Counted from the stretch's first letter, positions 34,383-45,057 are shown. The stretch: 64,000 bases of DNA from Blattamonas nauphoetae (GCA_033064195.1 JARBJD010000151.1:109096-173095); one strand, 5' to 3'. The notes: generated by a model not told the origin, from the sequence alone. A program made the numbers and translations.

Positions 34383-36654
34383 TATACTGGCCTGACCGAG
34401 CCTTTCGACTCGGTCAGTGTCACCTCGCTTCTCTTCTAAGGGCTCGATCAACTTTCGATTGTGAATTGACTCAAAATTCTGACATTATGACTTCCGCTAG
34501 GATGGGAGGATACCAAAAAGAGGGTAGACAGATTAATAACTTCAGTCACAGTTCTCGATATCAAATGATTTCCAAAGTTGGGTTTGCAGAATTCAACATG
34601 AATGCAACATGACACAATGAGGATGAATACGATTGAATATTGAACGGCACATCTCCCTGACTCGATCAACAAGTCCGAAATGATGATGTGAGCGAGCACC
34701 ATGCTATGTCGAACCAGTCGACTCCACCCCTCACTAGCTGTATGATTTCCTCAATTTAATCTTCATCTACAATCGCTCTCCTTTGCGCTGTTCCTGGGCG
34801 CATCGGTTTCAGTGGCAGTGATCTACGAACGCAGAAGATGGAGCTGAAATCGGGCTGAGTCCAGAGGTCTTGTAGATTGTCTGATTGTTATATAAACTGC
34901 CTTCTCAGTATCTCCATCGATAAAAGCATGCACGAAGCAAGATGAATCCGTTGAGATCGGGCGGAAAGGAACGTGGGTGAGCGATCAGGTTAGTGGATGA
35001 ATGTGTGCATGTTGCAGGTGCTTCTCCTCCACCAACAAAAATTAGATTGTTGACGTATTTGATTCAGTGTTTTCTTTGTCTGAGAGGGAGGAAGATGCTT
35101 CATTGTGACTTTCACTCAGGTGAGATGCAAAGGATCAATTTGACAGATGGTGGAGATTTATCCAGAGGATATTCAAGTATAACTCGGAAGCAGTAATCCA
35201 GCGCCGCGTTCACTGATTGTTCAGCTGTATCAAACAGCGTAAATGAGTGATGCAGCAAATCTAGTCTTGCTATGAAACGAGCCGTGTCTGAACGAACGGA
35301 TATTGTCAATTTGTTGGAAAGTGCATCATAACGTGATGATGAATGTGCGGAGTGATTGATTATGCTTCGATTTGTGGAGAATCTGTGCCGATCGGTTGAA
35401 AATGATCCTACACACTCTGTGCTTCAAGAAGATCTGACTGAATAAGAAGACCAAAGTTTACCAAACTTGTCTATGAGCGAAGTGAACTGTCTGCAATATT
35501 TGTTTCGTGAAAGAGACAGACAGGAGAAGCGATGTTGATATAACAGAGAAGTTGGACATTCTGAGTTGTTTCCATTGAAGGATGAGATTTGTGTGAAAAT
35601 TTGTGGTCAATATGAGGATATCTGATGGTTGATTGAACATTTTGGCAAGACCAGTGACGAAAGAAAGATGATCTCTCAAATTCTGCTGATCGCATCGAAG
35701 ACTCTGATTGGGTGACTATGTCCATCATTTCCAGTCTCCAAAATCAACGAAGACAAAAGGCGTTGCAAAGACAGATGTTCCCTTTCTCGTCTTTTCTTGA
35801 TTTTGAGACAGATCCACTGTCGTAAGAACCTGTTTATCATCAGCGGGACAACACACACTTTCAGACCGCGCTTCGAGATTTTGTTGATGGCCAGAGTGAT
35901 GTGGGAGAGGCAGAACAGTTTGAGGGCAGCAATGTCTTTGTCTTCCATGTCTTCTTCGTCGAATGTTTCGATCGGATGACTGTCTCTTCGATCACCTCCG
36001 CTACTGTTCTTCCTTTCACACTACCACAAACAGAGATTATTTCAGATTGTTTTGGCTTCTTTGGCGTTCAATAATCAGCATCACTTTGAGTACTTCTTCG
36101 GTGAATTTCGGCTTGTTTTTCTCACCGTCTTCGTCCATCATGGGTGAATCGATCGGGGACGGATTTGTTTCATGTTTCGCTTCTTCTCTTTCTTTTCTTG
36201 CTGGTTCTTCTCATCTGCCTCAACATTCTCTTCTGGTGCGTGAAAATGTCCTCGAGCATTTTCAAGCACAAGCTTGTCGCCAATCGAACTTTCACGAAAT
36301 CATAGGTATTGAAATGACGATTGGGTAAGCAGAGAGTCCAACAATGTTGCTTCATCAGACCCAAATGAGTTGTCTGAGAAAAATGAACATGATTCTGGGC
36401 CGATCTCTGTCTGACTTGTTTTTCAGAATGAATGCTGAAGAATTTTGATATAAATCAGAATTTTTACACAAAAAATGTTCAACTATGAGAGAATAGCTTC
36501 CAAAGAGGATCAATGAGTAGAGATATGTCGATTTGAGGATAATTTCTTGAAGGTCCTTTGATCAACTGTCACCCATATTTCGAAAACTCTCGGTCACTGA
36601 CCGTCAGTACTTTTTGGGAAAAAGTGACCGGTCACCCCCGGTCAGGCCAGTATA
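34383..36654. mobile_element. hAT-like DNA element with 8-bp target duplication (second copy)
   Basis: The left terminus is TATACTGGCCTGACCG, and the right is its perfect complement CGGTCAGGCCAGTATA. Both are flanked by the exact 8-mer AGTTTGTG (34375-34382 and 36655-36662). Subterminal CTGACCG/CGGTCA motifs are shared with the element at 25083. The interior (2272 bases in total) has only broken frames, mainly helical protein-like pieces on the minus strand, and no recognisable transposase, so it is probably non-autonomous. Confidence 0.87.
35110..36364 (-). pseudogene. Degraded helical-protein gene inside the second hAT-like element
   Basis: Several minus-strand frames read as Leu-rich helices typical of solenoid proteins: FVKVRLATSLCLKMLEDIF, IAALKLFCLSHITLAINKIS, LSFVTGLAKMFNQPSDILIL and ARLDLLHHSFTLFDTAEQSV. 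They are in different frames and separated by stops, so the gene is broken or its introns are unresolved. Not clearly the same subfamily as the ARM-like genes elsewhere in the window. Confidence 0.4.
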
Positions 36655-36662
36655 AGTTTGTG

Positions 36663-37951
36663 GTGGTAAGTGCTGACATTTACTGTCTTCTAACACAATC
36701 CATGGATCAGATGTGTGAATCATGGGATGATCCTGATCCACTTGCTGAAAAGGCAACATATGCTCTTCTATCGGATTTCTTCGATAACCCGTTGTCCATC
36801 AGTGCGTTATGAGTTGGAACTTAGCCCAATCTCATCCTGGTTTCGACAATCGATCTTTTGATGACCTACCGTGTCTATCCGACGAGATTTGAATGATTCT
36901 GTATGCTTCTTTCCTGTTCACAGCATAATTATGGTCGCCTTCCAGATTTTGGCCATCACTCTCACACCGATCGCAAGTCGGATCCAAATCATCTGAATCC
37001 AATCATTTCCATGCAAAGAACAGAACCAAAAGACACAAATTTGCTTTTTTACACAAGTACACACAGAATCGACATCCTTCTTTCGTAAAAGCAGACCTAG
37101 ATTTGTTCAATCCCCATTCCACATGTGCCTTTGTCAAAACATCATCCTCGATTCTTGAATTTGCATGTTAATTGGTCTGAAAGTTCATTCAACCGTCATT
37201 CTCATGATCTGTATGCTCTTTTTGACGACTTTTCATCATCATTTCCCGTTGATCAGCATGTTCTTTCACAGAACAGCGAGTCTCACTATCTTACCAAAAA
37301 TCAGTGATATACGCAAGCAAAGAGAAATTCAAACCAAATTCCTGCTTGTTCAGTTGTATTTCACATTCTTTCATCATTCATTATGTTTCTAGTCCACATC
37401 TCCCCTCCTCACCATGTCGACGTTGATTTTTGCTTCACATGACTCAGTGAACCGATCTCGACTCTTCAATGATGTAACAGTGATAGTCGTGATCCAATCA
37501 TACCATCTCTCTTGTCCCTTCAGTCTCGATCCGCCTGTCACACGATGCAATCATCAACCTGCTTTTCGGCATCTTCTTTGGGATCTATCTCTACACACGG
37601 TCATATTCTGTCTTATTTGACATTGTTTGATCCAACTCAGGAGTTTTAAAATCACATTTCATCATCATTACAGTGTTGTTTTGAATTTTTCATCATGCAC
37701 TACCGCATCAGTCTCTGCCGGAATGGCTTTCCAAATCGAAGGAAAATGAGATTTCAACATGTTTCAAACTACCCAGGGCACAATCCGAGAGCTTGACAAG
37801 ATCATGTTGTGATCAAATCCCATAGACAATAAATATTGACATTTTGACATCGAAAAAAACCCTGTCACACAGGTATAGTTGATGTCTTTATTCTCTTCAT
37901 CTTGATAACATTCCCACGAACTATTTTTGAATTGAACCAATTTGAGGCGAG
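36663..37951. other. Intergenic, repeat-derived
   Basis: About 1.3 kb without a gene. Bases 37809-37900 match 34280-34370 loosely (GTTGTGATC, ATTGACATTTTGAC, CTATAG/GTATAG, GTCTTTA), so part of it is a copy of the sequence that precedes the second hAT-like element. Short frames such as 36700-36812 have no family assignment. Confidence 0.5.
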
Positions 37952-38328
37952 CAGTTGGTTTCGATGGGTCGGCAAATTAAAATGAACACGAAGAAAGGGG
38001 AGATCATCATTCCACCAAGTATTCTATCCACAGTATGCTCTATTTCCTTCTCAGATTACTCATATTATCCCAACTTCATCAGAAAAGCATCGCAATTAGT
38101 GAAGTGATTCACCTTTCCCGGAAACTGAAAACTGACAGAAACTGGAGGATCAGAATTCTCTTCTCCAAAGTGTCACTTCACTAATTGCTATGCTTTTCTG
38201 ATGAAGTTGGGATAATATGAGTAATCTGAGAAGGAAATAGAGCATACTGTGGATAAAATACTTGGTGGAATGATGATCTCCCCTTTCTTCGTGTTCATTT
38301 TAATTTTCCGACCCATCGAAACCAACTG
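37952..38328. mobile_element. Fold-back (MITE-like) element, 156-bp arms
   Basis: The inverted arms 37952-38107 and 38173-38328 are almost perfect complements (few mismatches) around a 65-base loop. They begin CAGTTGGTTTCGATGGGTCG. The flanks share only AG. The transcript would form a long hairpin. There is no coding capacity. Unrelated in sequence to the fold-back at 9617. It lies about 75 bases upstream of the first recognisable codon of the ARM-like pseudogene. Confidence 0.9.
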
Positions 38329-38403
38329 AGCTTGTCTGACAGAAAGAACGATGGGAAGATCTTTTCACCTGTTCCATGAACAAAACCTTGTGTTGCTTTA
38401 ACC

Positions 38404-39360
38404 GCAAAAATTGATGCCTGTCTGGTTGACTCACCGGAATCACCTTCAACAGTGAACAAATTGCAAGAACCTTTTCTGAATTTCGCTCAGAACTCAGAAT
38501 TGTCATTCGAAGAGAAATCAACCGTATACTGTTCGCTGGTTTCCCTTGTGAAGGGAAAGCATGTATTTGATGATGTAATTCAAGACAAAGCTGGTCACTT
38601 TTTGGAGAACCTCAAACCAGGATACCGAAACAAACCAGATTTTACCACGAAACTCGTGACTGGCCTCGTTCCCTCTTCGGACGGATCAAATTTTGGCTTT
38701 CTTGAGAGTCTACTCACTCTGTTGTATTCTCCCCACTCGACTGTGGTGATAGCAGCGCTATCTTTGCTGAACTACACATTGTCCTCTTCATCGTTGGAAA
38801 TTCAACTTCGTTTCGTGGAATCTGATGTCGTCACAAAAGTCTTGGCGATTGTTCAACCTCACACCCTTCCAATTTCAGCCAATAAAACATTCATCGACAA
38901 TCTGAACTGGATCTTCGAGCATTCTCTCCGCCCTGCACACCCCTCATGTCTCAGGGACCTTGACATCACGACTGCAGTAGAAAAATACAACCATCATGAA
39001 ATAGTCTTTCAGAGGGTTGTGATTCCATCGTCTAAATTTGTGACATTTCTGATATCAAATCGATGCATTCACAATCGAGACTTGTTCGATTCATTCATGG
39101 ATCTACTGCACTGACTCCTTCAAATCGGTCCATTTCATCTACCAACACTGGATTTTCTTCTCACATCTCCGATTGCGATGACGATCTTGAGTTGTATCTC
39201 GTTTATCGAAGCAAATTATAGTGTCTGGATTACTCTCATCAACATCCACAATTCACTCGGAGAATGGAAGAAGGAAGGCCCAGAAGTGACCCATTCAGGA
39301 AAACGGATAATGCAAGCTCTGTTTTCGGAAGGCTTCGAAGTCACACTCGATCAATTTTAA
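38404..39360 (+). pseudogene. ARM-like family copy with in-frame stop and lost start
   Basis: Homology to the genes at 42903 and 44953 begins near 38404 (KIDACLVDSPE matching NTIDSCLNQLPD) and runs through LQEPFLNF, LVTGLVPSSDG, LAIVQPHTLPI and FVTFLISNRCIHNRDLFDS. A TGA at 39112-39114 interrupts the frame, which then continues in register (LLQIGPFHLPTLDF, KRIMQALFSEGFEV) to TAA at 39358-39360. No ATG is available: a TGA precedes the first homologous codons. It is otherwise full-length, so inactivation looks recent. Confidence 0.85.
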
Positions 39361-39661
39361 CAGCACAAGAAAGCAGTTTGTTCTGAAGTTGAGATTCAAC
39401 ATTGTTATAGCATAATTACCCGATCAATGGGATCGAATGTGGAACGATCCTTTTCGTTGCTTCTCGAAATACGCATCGAAACTGTCTCACTCGAATCTCC
39501 CCACAATGATTCTACGTTCTCTCCTTCGATGTTGGGAATACACTGGTTATTCGCATTGATGAACAGACCATCTGCGAACCTCTCCACACCAGCAAAATCT
39601 CAGGCTGATCCCTTCAAAACTGATTTGTGAGAAAGAATTGATCTGAAATGAAAAAAAACAA
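39361..39661. other. Downstream tail of the ARM-like pseudogene
   Basis: Contains a stretch (about 39500-39590) that aligns with the regions after the two other copies and keeps a common frame (LSFDVGNTLVIRIDEQTIC). See the finding on the conserved tail. Confidence 0.5.
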
Positions 39662-40745
39662 TTATTGTCGAGGCAGGGGTTTAGCATGTCTTTTGGATGA
39701 GTGAAACAAACTTTTCATCACGATGGGTGTGACGACTGAGTGTCCCAAGTAGTGACCAGTTCCTGCAAATGTCACATGTGATTGTGTCTCCTCTCCCCAA
39801 AACGTGATCTCTATCGGACGATCCTGCGAACCAGCATTAATTGCCAAGACGAGAGGGACAGGAATGTTGATGAAGTGGTGTGGCTGTTGGACACCGTCGA
39901 CGAAGAAGTGGAGTGTCCTTTGCTCCAAATCAGCCTCCGCCGACCACTCCTGTCTTGGCAGCGGAGGAGTGTTCAGAAAAACGTCAGCCCCTGTTGAAAG
40001 GATTTTTCCGGAGCTTTTGCTCATCAGTGCTGCTTTTGGCGAAGTGTACACGCCCGTTGTGAGATATTTTGGACACTCTGCGGCGTCACAAACACCAATC
40101 ACTGAAAGCATGAAGATGATGAATGGAGGAGTGACAAACTGACATCTGGTGCTTCTGTTTTGATTGACAATCGATGAATGCCTTTCGAGACAGGTTTTGT
40201 GAAGCAACCAGCCAACTTCCCGCTGATGTTGGTGACTGTCGACCCACTCACTCTGAAGTGGTCTGGACTGAACGCAACGATGATTTCGGACGAGACAAAG
40301 AAAAGTTCTCTTCTGGCCACTTCAGTCGTGATTGGTTGGAGAGACTGTTTCAGCTCCGCAATCACTCGTTCACTCTCTTCCTGTTTCTGTGCTGCTTTCG
40401 CTAAAAGAGCTCGAAGGAGATCATTCTCTTGTTGGAGTTTGTTGGTTGTTCGCTGAGTCGTCTCCTGATTGAATAGCTGCTTTATCTTGATTTGATCAGC
40501 CTTCGCTTTGGCCTGCTGCAGCTGCTCGTTTTCTGTCCTGAGTGAGCTCACAATCGAAAGGAGCTGCTCTTTGTCGGCTCGTAACGATTCAATGTCTCGC
40601 TCCAGATTGACACACTTTGTGTTGAGTTGAAGAAGATTAGTGAGGAGTTGATTATCTTGATCATTGTATGGCTGATGCCCAATCTGTTGATGACGCTGCG
40701 ATGGTCACACATAACATCAAAAAACCAAGATTCAAACCATTTCAT
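39662..40745 (-). CDS. SPRY-like protein with coiled coil (uninterrupted copy)
   Basis: The minus-strand body has two exons, about 40700-40140 and 40101-39662, joined by a 38-bp intron (GTTTGT..CAG, phase 1). The coiled coil reads LRTENEQLQQAKAKADQIK and LRALLAKAAQKQEESERVIA. The SPRY-like domain follows (IIVAFSPDHFRVSG, GCFTKPVSKGIHRLSI | GVCDAAECPKYL, EWSAEADLEQRTLHFF, INIPVPLVLAI, IEITFWGEETQS). It ends in a basic tail. The conserved ATG at 40745 (MKWFESWFFDV) suggests a short first exon whose splice I could not place, so the start is uncertain. This is the sister of the broken gene at 22647-25024 and serves as its empty-site reference. Confidence 0.75.
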
Positions 40746-41150
40746 CGTGGCGGTGGATTTCTAAGAGATCCTGGAGACACACGGACATGAAAGAGATGGA
40801 AACAGATGGAATGGCGAAGTATGATGGAGAGTTGATGTGTCACACCTGTTGAAGATTTGGAAACATGTGTAAATGTCTCGATCGGACCATAACAATTTGT
40901 TATCAGTTCCCGAACATACTTCCTTTGTTATTCCGTTTTTGAAAGTTTGATTGCTCTTATGTATTCTTTAGCAATGCCATTTCATGAGAATTTCCTTGTT
41001 TTAATCACTTGATGTGACTACAGTATTAGATTGATGGGTCCAATTTGATCAAACCACATCATGAGTGCGCTCGCGTGAAATGACAATTGAACAAACAATA
41101 GTCATTCTGTGTGATTCAACATGATGAGAAAGAGTTGACGTGAAACAAAA
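40746..41150. other. 5' region of the SPRY gene and 3' flank of the next gene
   Basis: Bases 40746-40905 are conserved with the flank of the other SPRY gene (interrupted there by the hAT-like element). Bases 41051-41150 are the 3' flank of the ARM-like gene and are duplicated at 57023-57112. Confidence 0.6.
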
Positions 41151-42344
41151 TTATGGTCGGAGAGCCAGCAATTCCTCGAGGGAGAGATCTAAAAGTGAGA
41201 ACAATCTTCCGGGACGCGTATGCCAGTGTTGAGTTCTTGGAATGTTGGCTTCAGAAGCAATGAGCAATGCGATCGAATTGGCAACAATTGCCGCTCGGTA
41301 ACTCCCGCCAAAGACTGTCAGAAGTCGCTGTTCGATCGCATCATCAAATCCATCGTTTTGCAACGAGCGATGAATCTCTGCATCTGATGGACGATATTTT
41401 CGACCTTTTCTGATCCAGTTCCTCTCATCATAAACCATACTGGCGAGAAATGCCGCAATCGAGGAGTCGAGTTCGATGAATGTCAGAGAGCTTGAGATTG
41501 TGAGGCTAACAGGCAGTGCAAGGATGAAATTCCGAGTTGGTTGAAAATCAGGACAGCTTTTAAGGAGTCCCTCAAGCAAATGCATGAAATCATCGGATTC
41601 GGTGTTGTTCTGTATGTTGGCGTAGTTGGCGCAAATAAATCGAAGATAGGCCTGCGATGGGAAGAGAACGAGTTTTAAAACTGTTTCATGAGTGATCTGT
41701 TGTTGACGATGTCCAACACTGTCGAGATGCCTAAATTCAAGTGGAGGGGCCAGCTGGATGAATTTGGAAAGAACATTGATCAGAGATATGTGGAGATCCT
41801 TCGCATCTGTGAATGAGTATGACAACGGATCCAGAGATGTGATGAGTTGAGGAATCAGGTTGGCTTTGACGAGTGCTAGACGGTGTTCTGTGGGGGAGTA
41901 CGAAACTTGGTTGGAGAGCATCTTGATCGCAAATTCGACGATTTTTCTATTCGAGGATGAAACGAGAATAATGATTGATTCGACGAATGTCAGCAATGAT
42001 TTGTTGAAGGAGGATGGGACAAGGCGATCAAGAAAATATCGTGTCTCTTTCTGTGTGGAAGGCAAGAACTCTGCGAAAAAACACTCTGTTTTCTTCTCCA
42101 ATGAAGAATCAAACACGACGCCGTCCTTGACGGTCGTCACTAGTGATTGATAAATTTCTACTTTCTCAGAAATGGTCTTGATTGGTTCTCCATCCCAATT
42201 CAGAAAGGCCGAGGTGGATTCCGAGAATGAAACAGGATTTTGGGTCTTAGTGAACAGCAACCAATCAAATGAGCGTACTTTTGTCGAGGGGTTACCAAAC
42301 AATAGTGTGTAGAACATCACAAAAAAGAAGTATGGGACACACAT
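41151..42344 (-). CDS. ARM-like family protein (full-length copy)
   Basis: A single-exon, 397-residue frame (ATG at 42344). The family signature begins at FSESTSAFLNWDGEPIKTIS, followed by IYQSLVTTVKDGVVFDSSLE, LVPSSFNKSLLTFVESIIIL and repeated Leu-rich helices. The C-terminal half contains FIELDSSIAAFLASMV, DGFDDAIEQRLLTVFGGSYR and LFSLLDLSLEELLAL. The first 25 residues (MCVPYFFFVMFYTLLFG) are hydrophobic; they are conserved in the deleted copy at 56547, so this start is plausible. No catalytic motif. An alpha-solenoid scaffold is the best guess. Function unknown. Confidence 0.75.
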   Translation of the reverse strand: MCVPYFFFVMFYTLLFGNPSTKVRSFDWLLFTKTQNPVSFSESTSAFLNWDGEPIKTISEKVEIYQSLVTTVKDGVVFDSSLEKKTECFFAEFLPSTQKETRYFLDRLVPSSFNKSLLTFVESIIILVSSSNRKIVEFAIKMLSNQVSYSPTEHRLALVKANLIPQLITSLDPLSYSFTDAKDLHISLINVLSKFIQLAPPLEFRHLDSVGHRQQQITHETVLKLVLFPSQAYLRFICANYANIQNNTESDDFMHLLEGLLKSCPDFQPTRNFILALPVSLTISSSLTFIELDSSIAAFLASMVYDERNWIRKGRKYRPSDAEIHRSLQNDGFDDAIEQRLLTVFGGSYRAAIVANSIALLIASEANIPRTQHWHTRPGRLFSLLDLSLEELLALRP

Positions 42345-42399
42345 TTTGGTTTCTTGATTTCACTTCTAAGTTGCACTGAAACAAAAGGAACTGTGTCAA

Positions 42400-42720
42400 T
42401 CAGGCAGGCGAGAGCACGGAAGAGATGAGGACGACAGAGAAAGCGAATTGGAGAATAAAAACAAGAAGTGAAACGGAATAACTGATGCCACAAAAAGACA
42501 GATCCCAAGAAATCAGAACACACCACAAAACAAAGCGTGGATGGCTGTGGAATGGCGGGAATGTGGGGCGCATCCCATTTTGACGAGATAAACGAGATGT
42601 GTCGTTGAGATGGTCCAAAAGTCGAGATTGGGAAAGATAATCTGGTCACAATGTGTAGTTGTGTGACGTCAGACTTTATTTGGAGAGACTTCCGCCAATG
42701 AAGTGACAATCACAGACAGC
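42400..42720. repeat. Segmental duplication, copy 1 (upstream region)
   Basis: This region and 44350-44600 share about 230 bases at high identity (for example GAAATCAGAACACACCACAA and TTTTGACGAGATAAACGAGA). Each lies between ARM-like genes on the minus strand, so the duplicated unit includes the intergenic region as well as the gene. The minus strand has a short conserved open stretch in both copies (FISSK.DAP.IPAIPQPS.LC). Confidence 0.8.
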
Positions 42721-42902
42721 CGCGTTGAGAACGACGAACCTAAAAGAGTATCCCATTTCTGGACGGTTGGAGGCGATTGAAGATTGTCTGTTCATCTGCA
42801 CCAGCAATCACAGCATTCCCAACATCCGACGAGAGTCCGCAGAAGCGAGTTGCTGTCATTCGAGAGAGGGATTCTCGATGCGTCTTTTGGGAATGAAGCG
42901 AG

Positions 42903-43976
42903 TCACAGGTTCACCACATTCGATCCCAACATTCGTGAGATGGAGTGGCATGATATCACAAGGCTGCTGCGTAAATTGAGGTCCCTTTTGCGCATCAGCG
43001 TCTGTTCGAGCGTGTCTTCGAATCCTTCCGAAAACAGAGCTTGGATCATCCGTTTCCCAGACTGGACTACTTCGCGGCCTTCTTTCTTCCATTCTAACAG
43101 TGAATAATTGATGCGGTCGAGAGAAGCCCAGAGATTAACGCTGTGCTCGAGAATCGTGACGGAACTTGAGAATGCCATTACAATCGGAGATGCGAGGACA
43201 AAATTCAAAGTTGGGCGATGAAATGGACCAATTAGGATGAGTATGCTAACTAGATTGATGAAGAAATCGAACGGGTCTCCATTGAGGAGTTGCCGATTTG
43301 AGATCAGAAATGTCACAAATTGAGACGATGGGAGCACGACTTTCTGAAAGATCATTTCACGATGGCCGGATTTGTCGGCTGCTGTCGTGATAGCAAGTTC
43401 GCTGAGACGGGATGGAGATGCGAGGTTGGTTGAGTTGCGTAAGAGACGAGTCAGATTGGAGAGTATCGTTTCATTTCCCAAAATTGGAAGTGTGTGAGGT
43501 TGAACAATCGCTAAGACATTTGTGATGAGATCAGATTCCACGAAATGAAGTGGAATTGCTGTTGATAACCAACTTGCTGTTTCCACAAGAAATGATAGCG
43601 CTGCTGAAACAACTGTCGAGTGTGGAGATGAAAGAAGAGTTAGAATGCTCTTCAGAAACCCTGAAGGTGGTCCAGCTGAAGAGGGAACGAGCTTAGTTAA
43701 GAGTTTCGCAGCTTGCATTCGATCAAACGAATTCGGTTCGAGGCTCTTCAAAAACAGGGCAGCTCTATCCTGAAGGGCATCGTCAAATGGGTATTCCTCT
43801 TTCACCAGAGTCACAAGCGAACGGTAAATCATCGACTGGTCCTCAAATGACAAGCTGGAGTTCGAATCGAAATTCAGGAATGGTTCCTGCAATGGATCGA
43901 TATTCGAATGCGCGTCGGGCAACTGATTCAAACACGAATCAATGGTATTATTAACAGTATCGGAGTATGCTTCCAT
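42903..43976 (-). CDS. ARM-like family protein (tandem copy)
   Basis: A single-exon, 357-residue frame with ATG (MEAYSDTVNNTIDSCLNQLPD). Blocks shared with 38404 and 44953: LQEPFLNFDSNSSLSFED, LTKLVPSSAGPPSGFLKSIL, VLAIVQPHTLPILGNETI, FVTFLISNRQLLNGDPFDFF and RMIQALFSEGFEDTLEQTLM. Leu-rich amphipathic helices throughout; no signal or membrane segment. A conserved frame downstream of the stop may be an extra C-terminal exon. Function unknown. Confidence 0.75.
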   Translation of the reverse strand: MEAYSDTVNNTIDSCLNQLPDAHSNIDPLQEPFLNFDSNSSLSFEDQSMIYRSLVTLVKEEYPFDDALQDRAALFLKSLEPNSFDRMQAAKLLTKLVPSSAGPPSGFLKSILTLLSSPHSTVVSAALSFLVETASWLSTAIPLHFVESDLITNVLAIVQPHTLPILGNETILSNLTRLLRNSTNLASPSRLSELAITTAADKSGHREMIFQKVVLPSSQFVTFLISNRQLLNGDPFDFFINLVSILILIGPFHRPTLNFVLASPIVMAFSSSVTILEHSVNLWASLDRINYSLLEWKKEGREVVQSGKRMIQALFSEGFEDTLEQTLMRKRDLNLRSSLVISCHSISRMLGSNVVNL

Positions 43977-44349
43977 TCACTACGATGAAGGATCATCCCA
44001 TTGGGCATGGAAAAGTGTTTTGCTTAAAACCAGTTGCATAATACACAAATTGTTGGATGTCATGAAATGCAGAAGAAGAGAAGCAAATGAATCATCTTTG
44101 ACAATGAATCAGACTTCTGAGTGGGGAAGGAAAAGGATGAAAGAATGTCGCATGGCTGGACACTCAAAGACAATCTCAAATCGATCTCATCAGCAACCGA
44201 TTCCAATCTGGCTGAAAATCAAAGTATGAGCCAGTGGGCACACTGATCCAATCAGGTTGGTCTTTTGGTGTCCATTTGCGAGAAAGTGAAGATAATGTGA
44301 CTTCGACCGTTTCATGTGTGCACATATCTCTTCCAAGTGCAGATCTGAG

Positions 44350-44600
44350 CAGGAGAGACAACAGAAGAGATGAGGACGAACGAGAAAGCGAATTGGAGAA
44401 CAAAACGAAAAAGAGAGACGGAACAACTGATGCCACCAAAAGACAAATCTCAGAAATCAGAACACACCACAAAACAAAGCGGGGATGGCTGTGGAATGGC
44501 GGGAATGAGGGGCGCATCCAATTTTGACGAGATAAACGAGACGTGTTTGGGAGATAGTCCAAAAGTCAACACTGTGAAGGTTAAAGTGATCCAGATGTCG
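44350..44600. repeat. Segmental duplication, copy 2 (upstream region)
   Basis: Partner of 42400-42720, same orientation, offset about 1.94 kb. Together with 44673-44960 (matching 42725-42960) it shows tandem duplication of a block of roughly 2 kb carrying an ARM-like gene. Confidence 0.8.
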
Positions 44601-44863
44601 CCTGCAGGGACACCACGAATTGATTGGAGATTGTTACGTCGAAAAAACGACAGCAAAAGACTGTTGCGTTGAGAATGACGAACCCAAAGCACGACGCAAT
44701 TTCCAGTCGGTTGGAGGCGATCGCAGATTGTCTGTTCGTCTGCATCAGCAATCATCGCATTCCCAACATCGGATGAGAGACCGCAGAAATGAGTTGGAGT
44801 CATTCGAGAGAGTCGGCTTCGATGCGTCTTTTGGGATGTGACCAGTCACTGTTCGGTCACATT

Positions 44864-45057
44864 CGATCCCAGCAATCGTGAGACGGAGCAACAGAATCTG
44901 ACAAGAGTTCTGCCTGAAGACACGTCCTTGTTGCACATCAACGTCTGTTCAGTCACGTTCTCATCGCATTCGACCCCAGAAGTTGTGAGACGGAGTGGCA
45001 TGATATCACAACATTGCTGCGTAAATAGTTGTCCCTTTTGCGCATCAACGTCTGCTC
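44864..45057. repeat. Local direct repeat at the 3' end of the 44953 gene
   Basis: Two tandem copies of about 90-100 bases (44864-44950 and 44967-45057), each holding CATTCGA(T/C)CCCAG...GTGAGACGGAG and a CATCAACGTCTG block. The duplication overlaps the last codons, so the stop region of this copy differs from its relatives. Confidence 0.65.
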
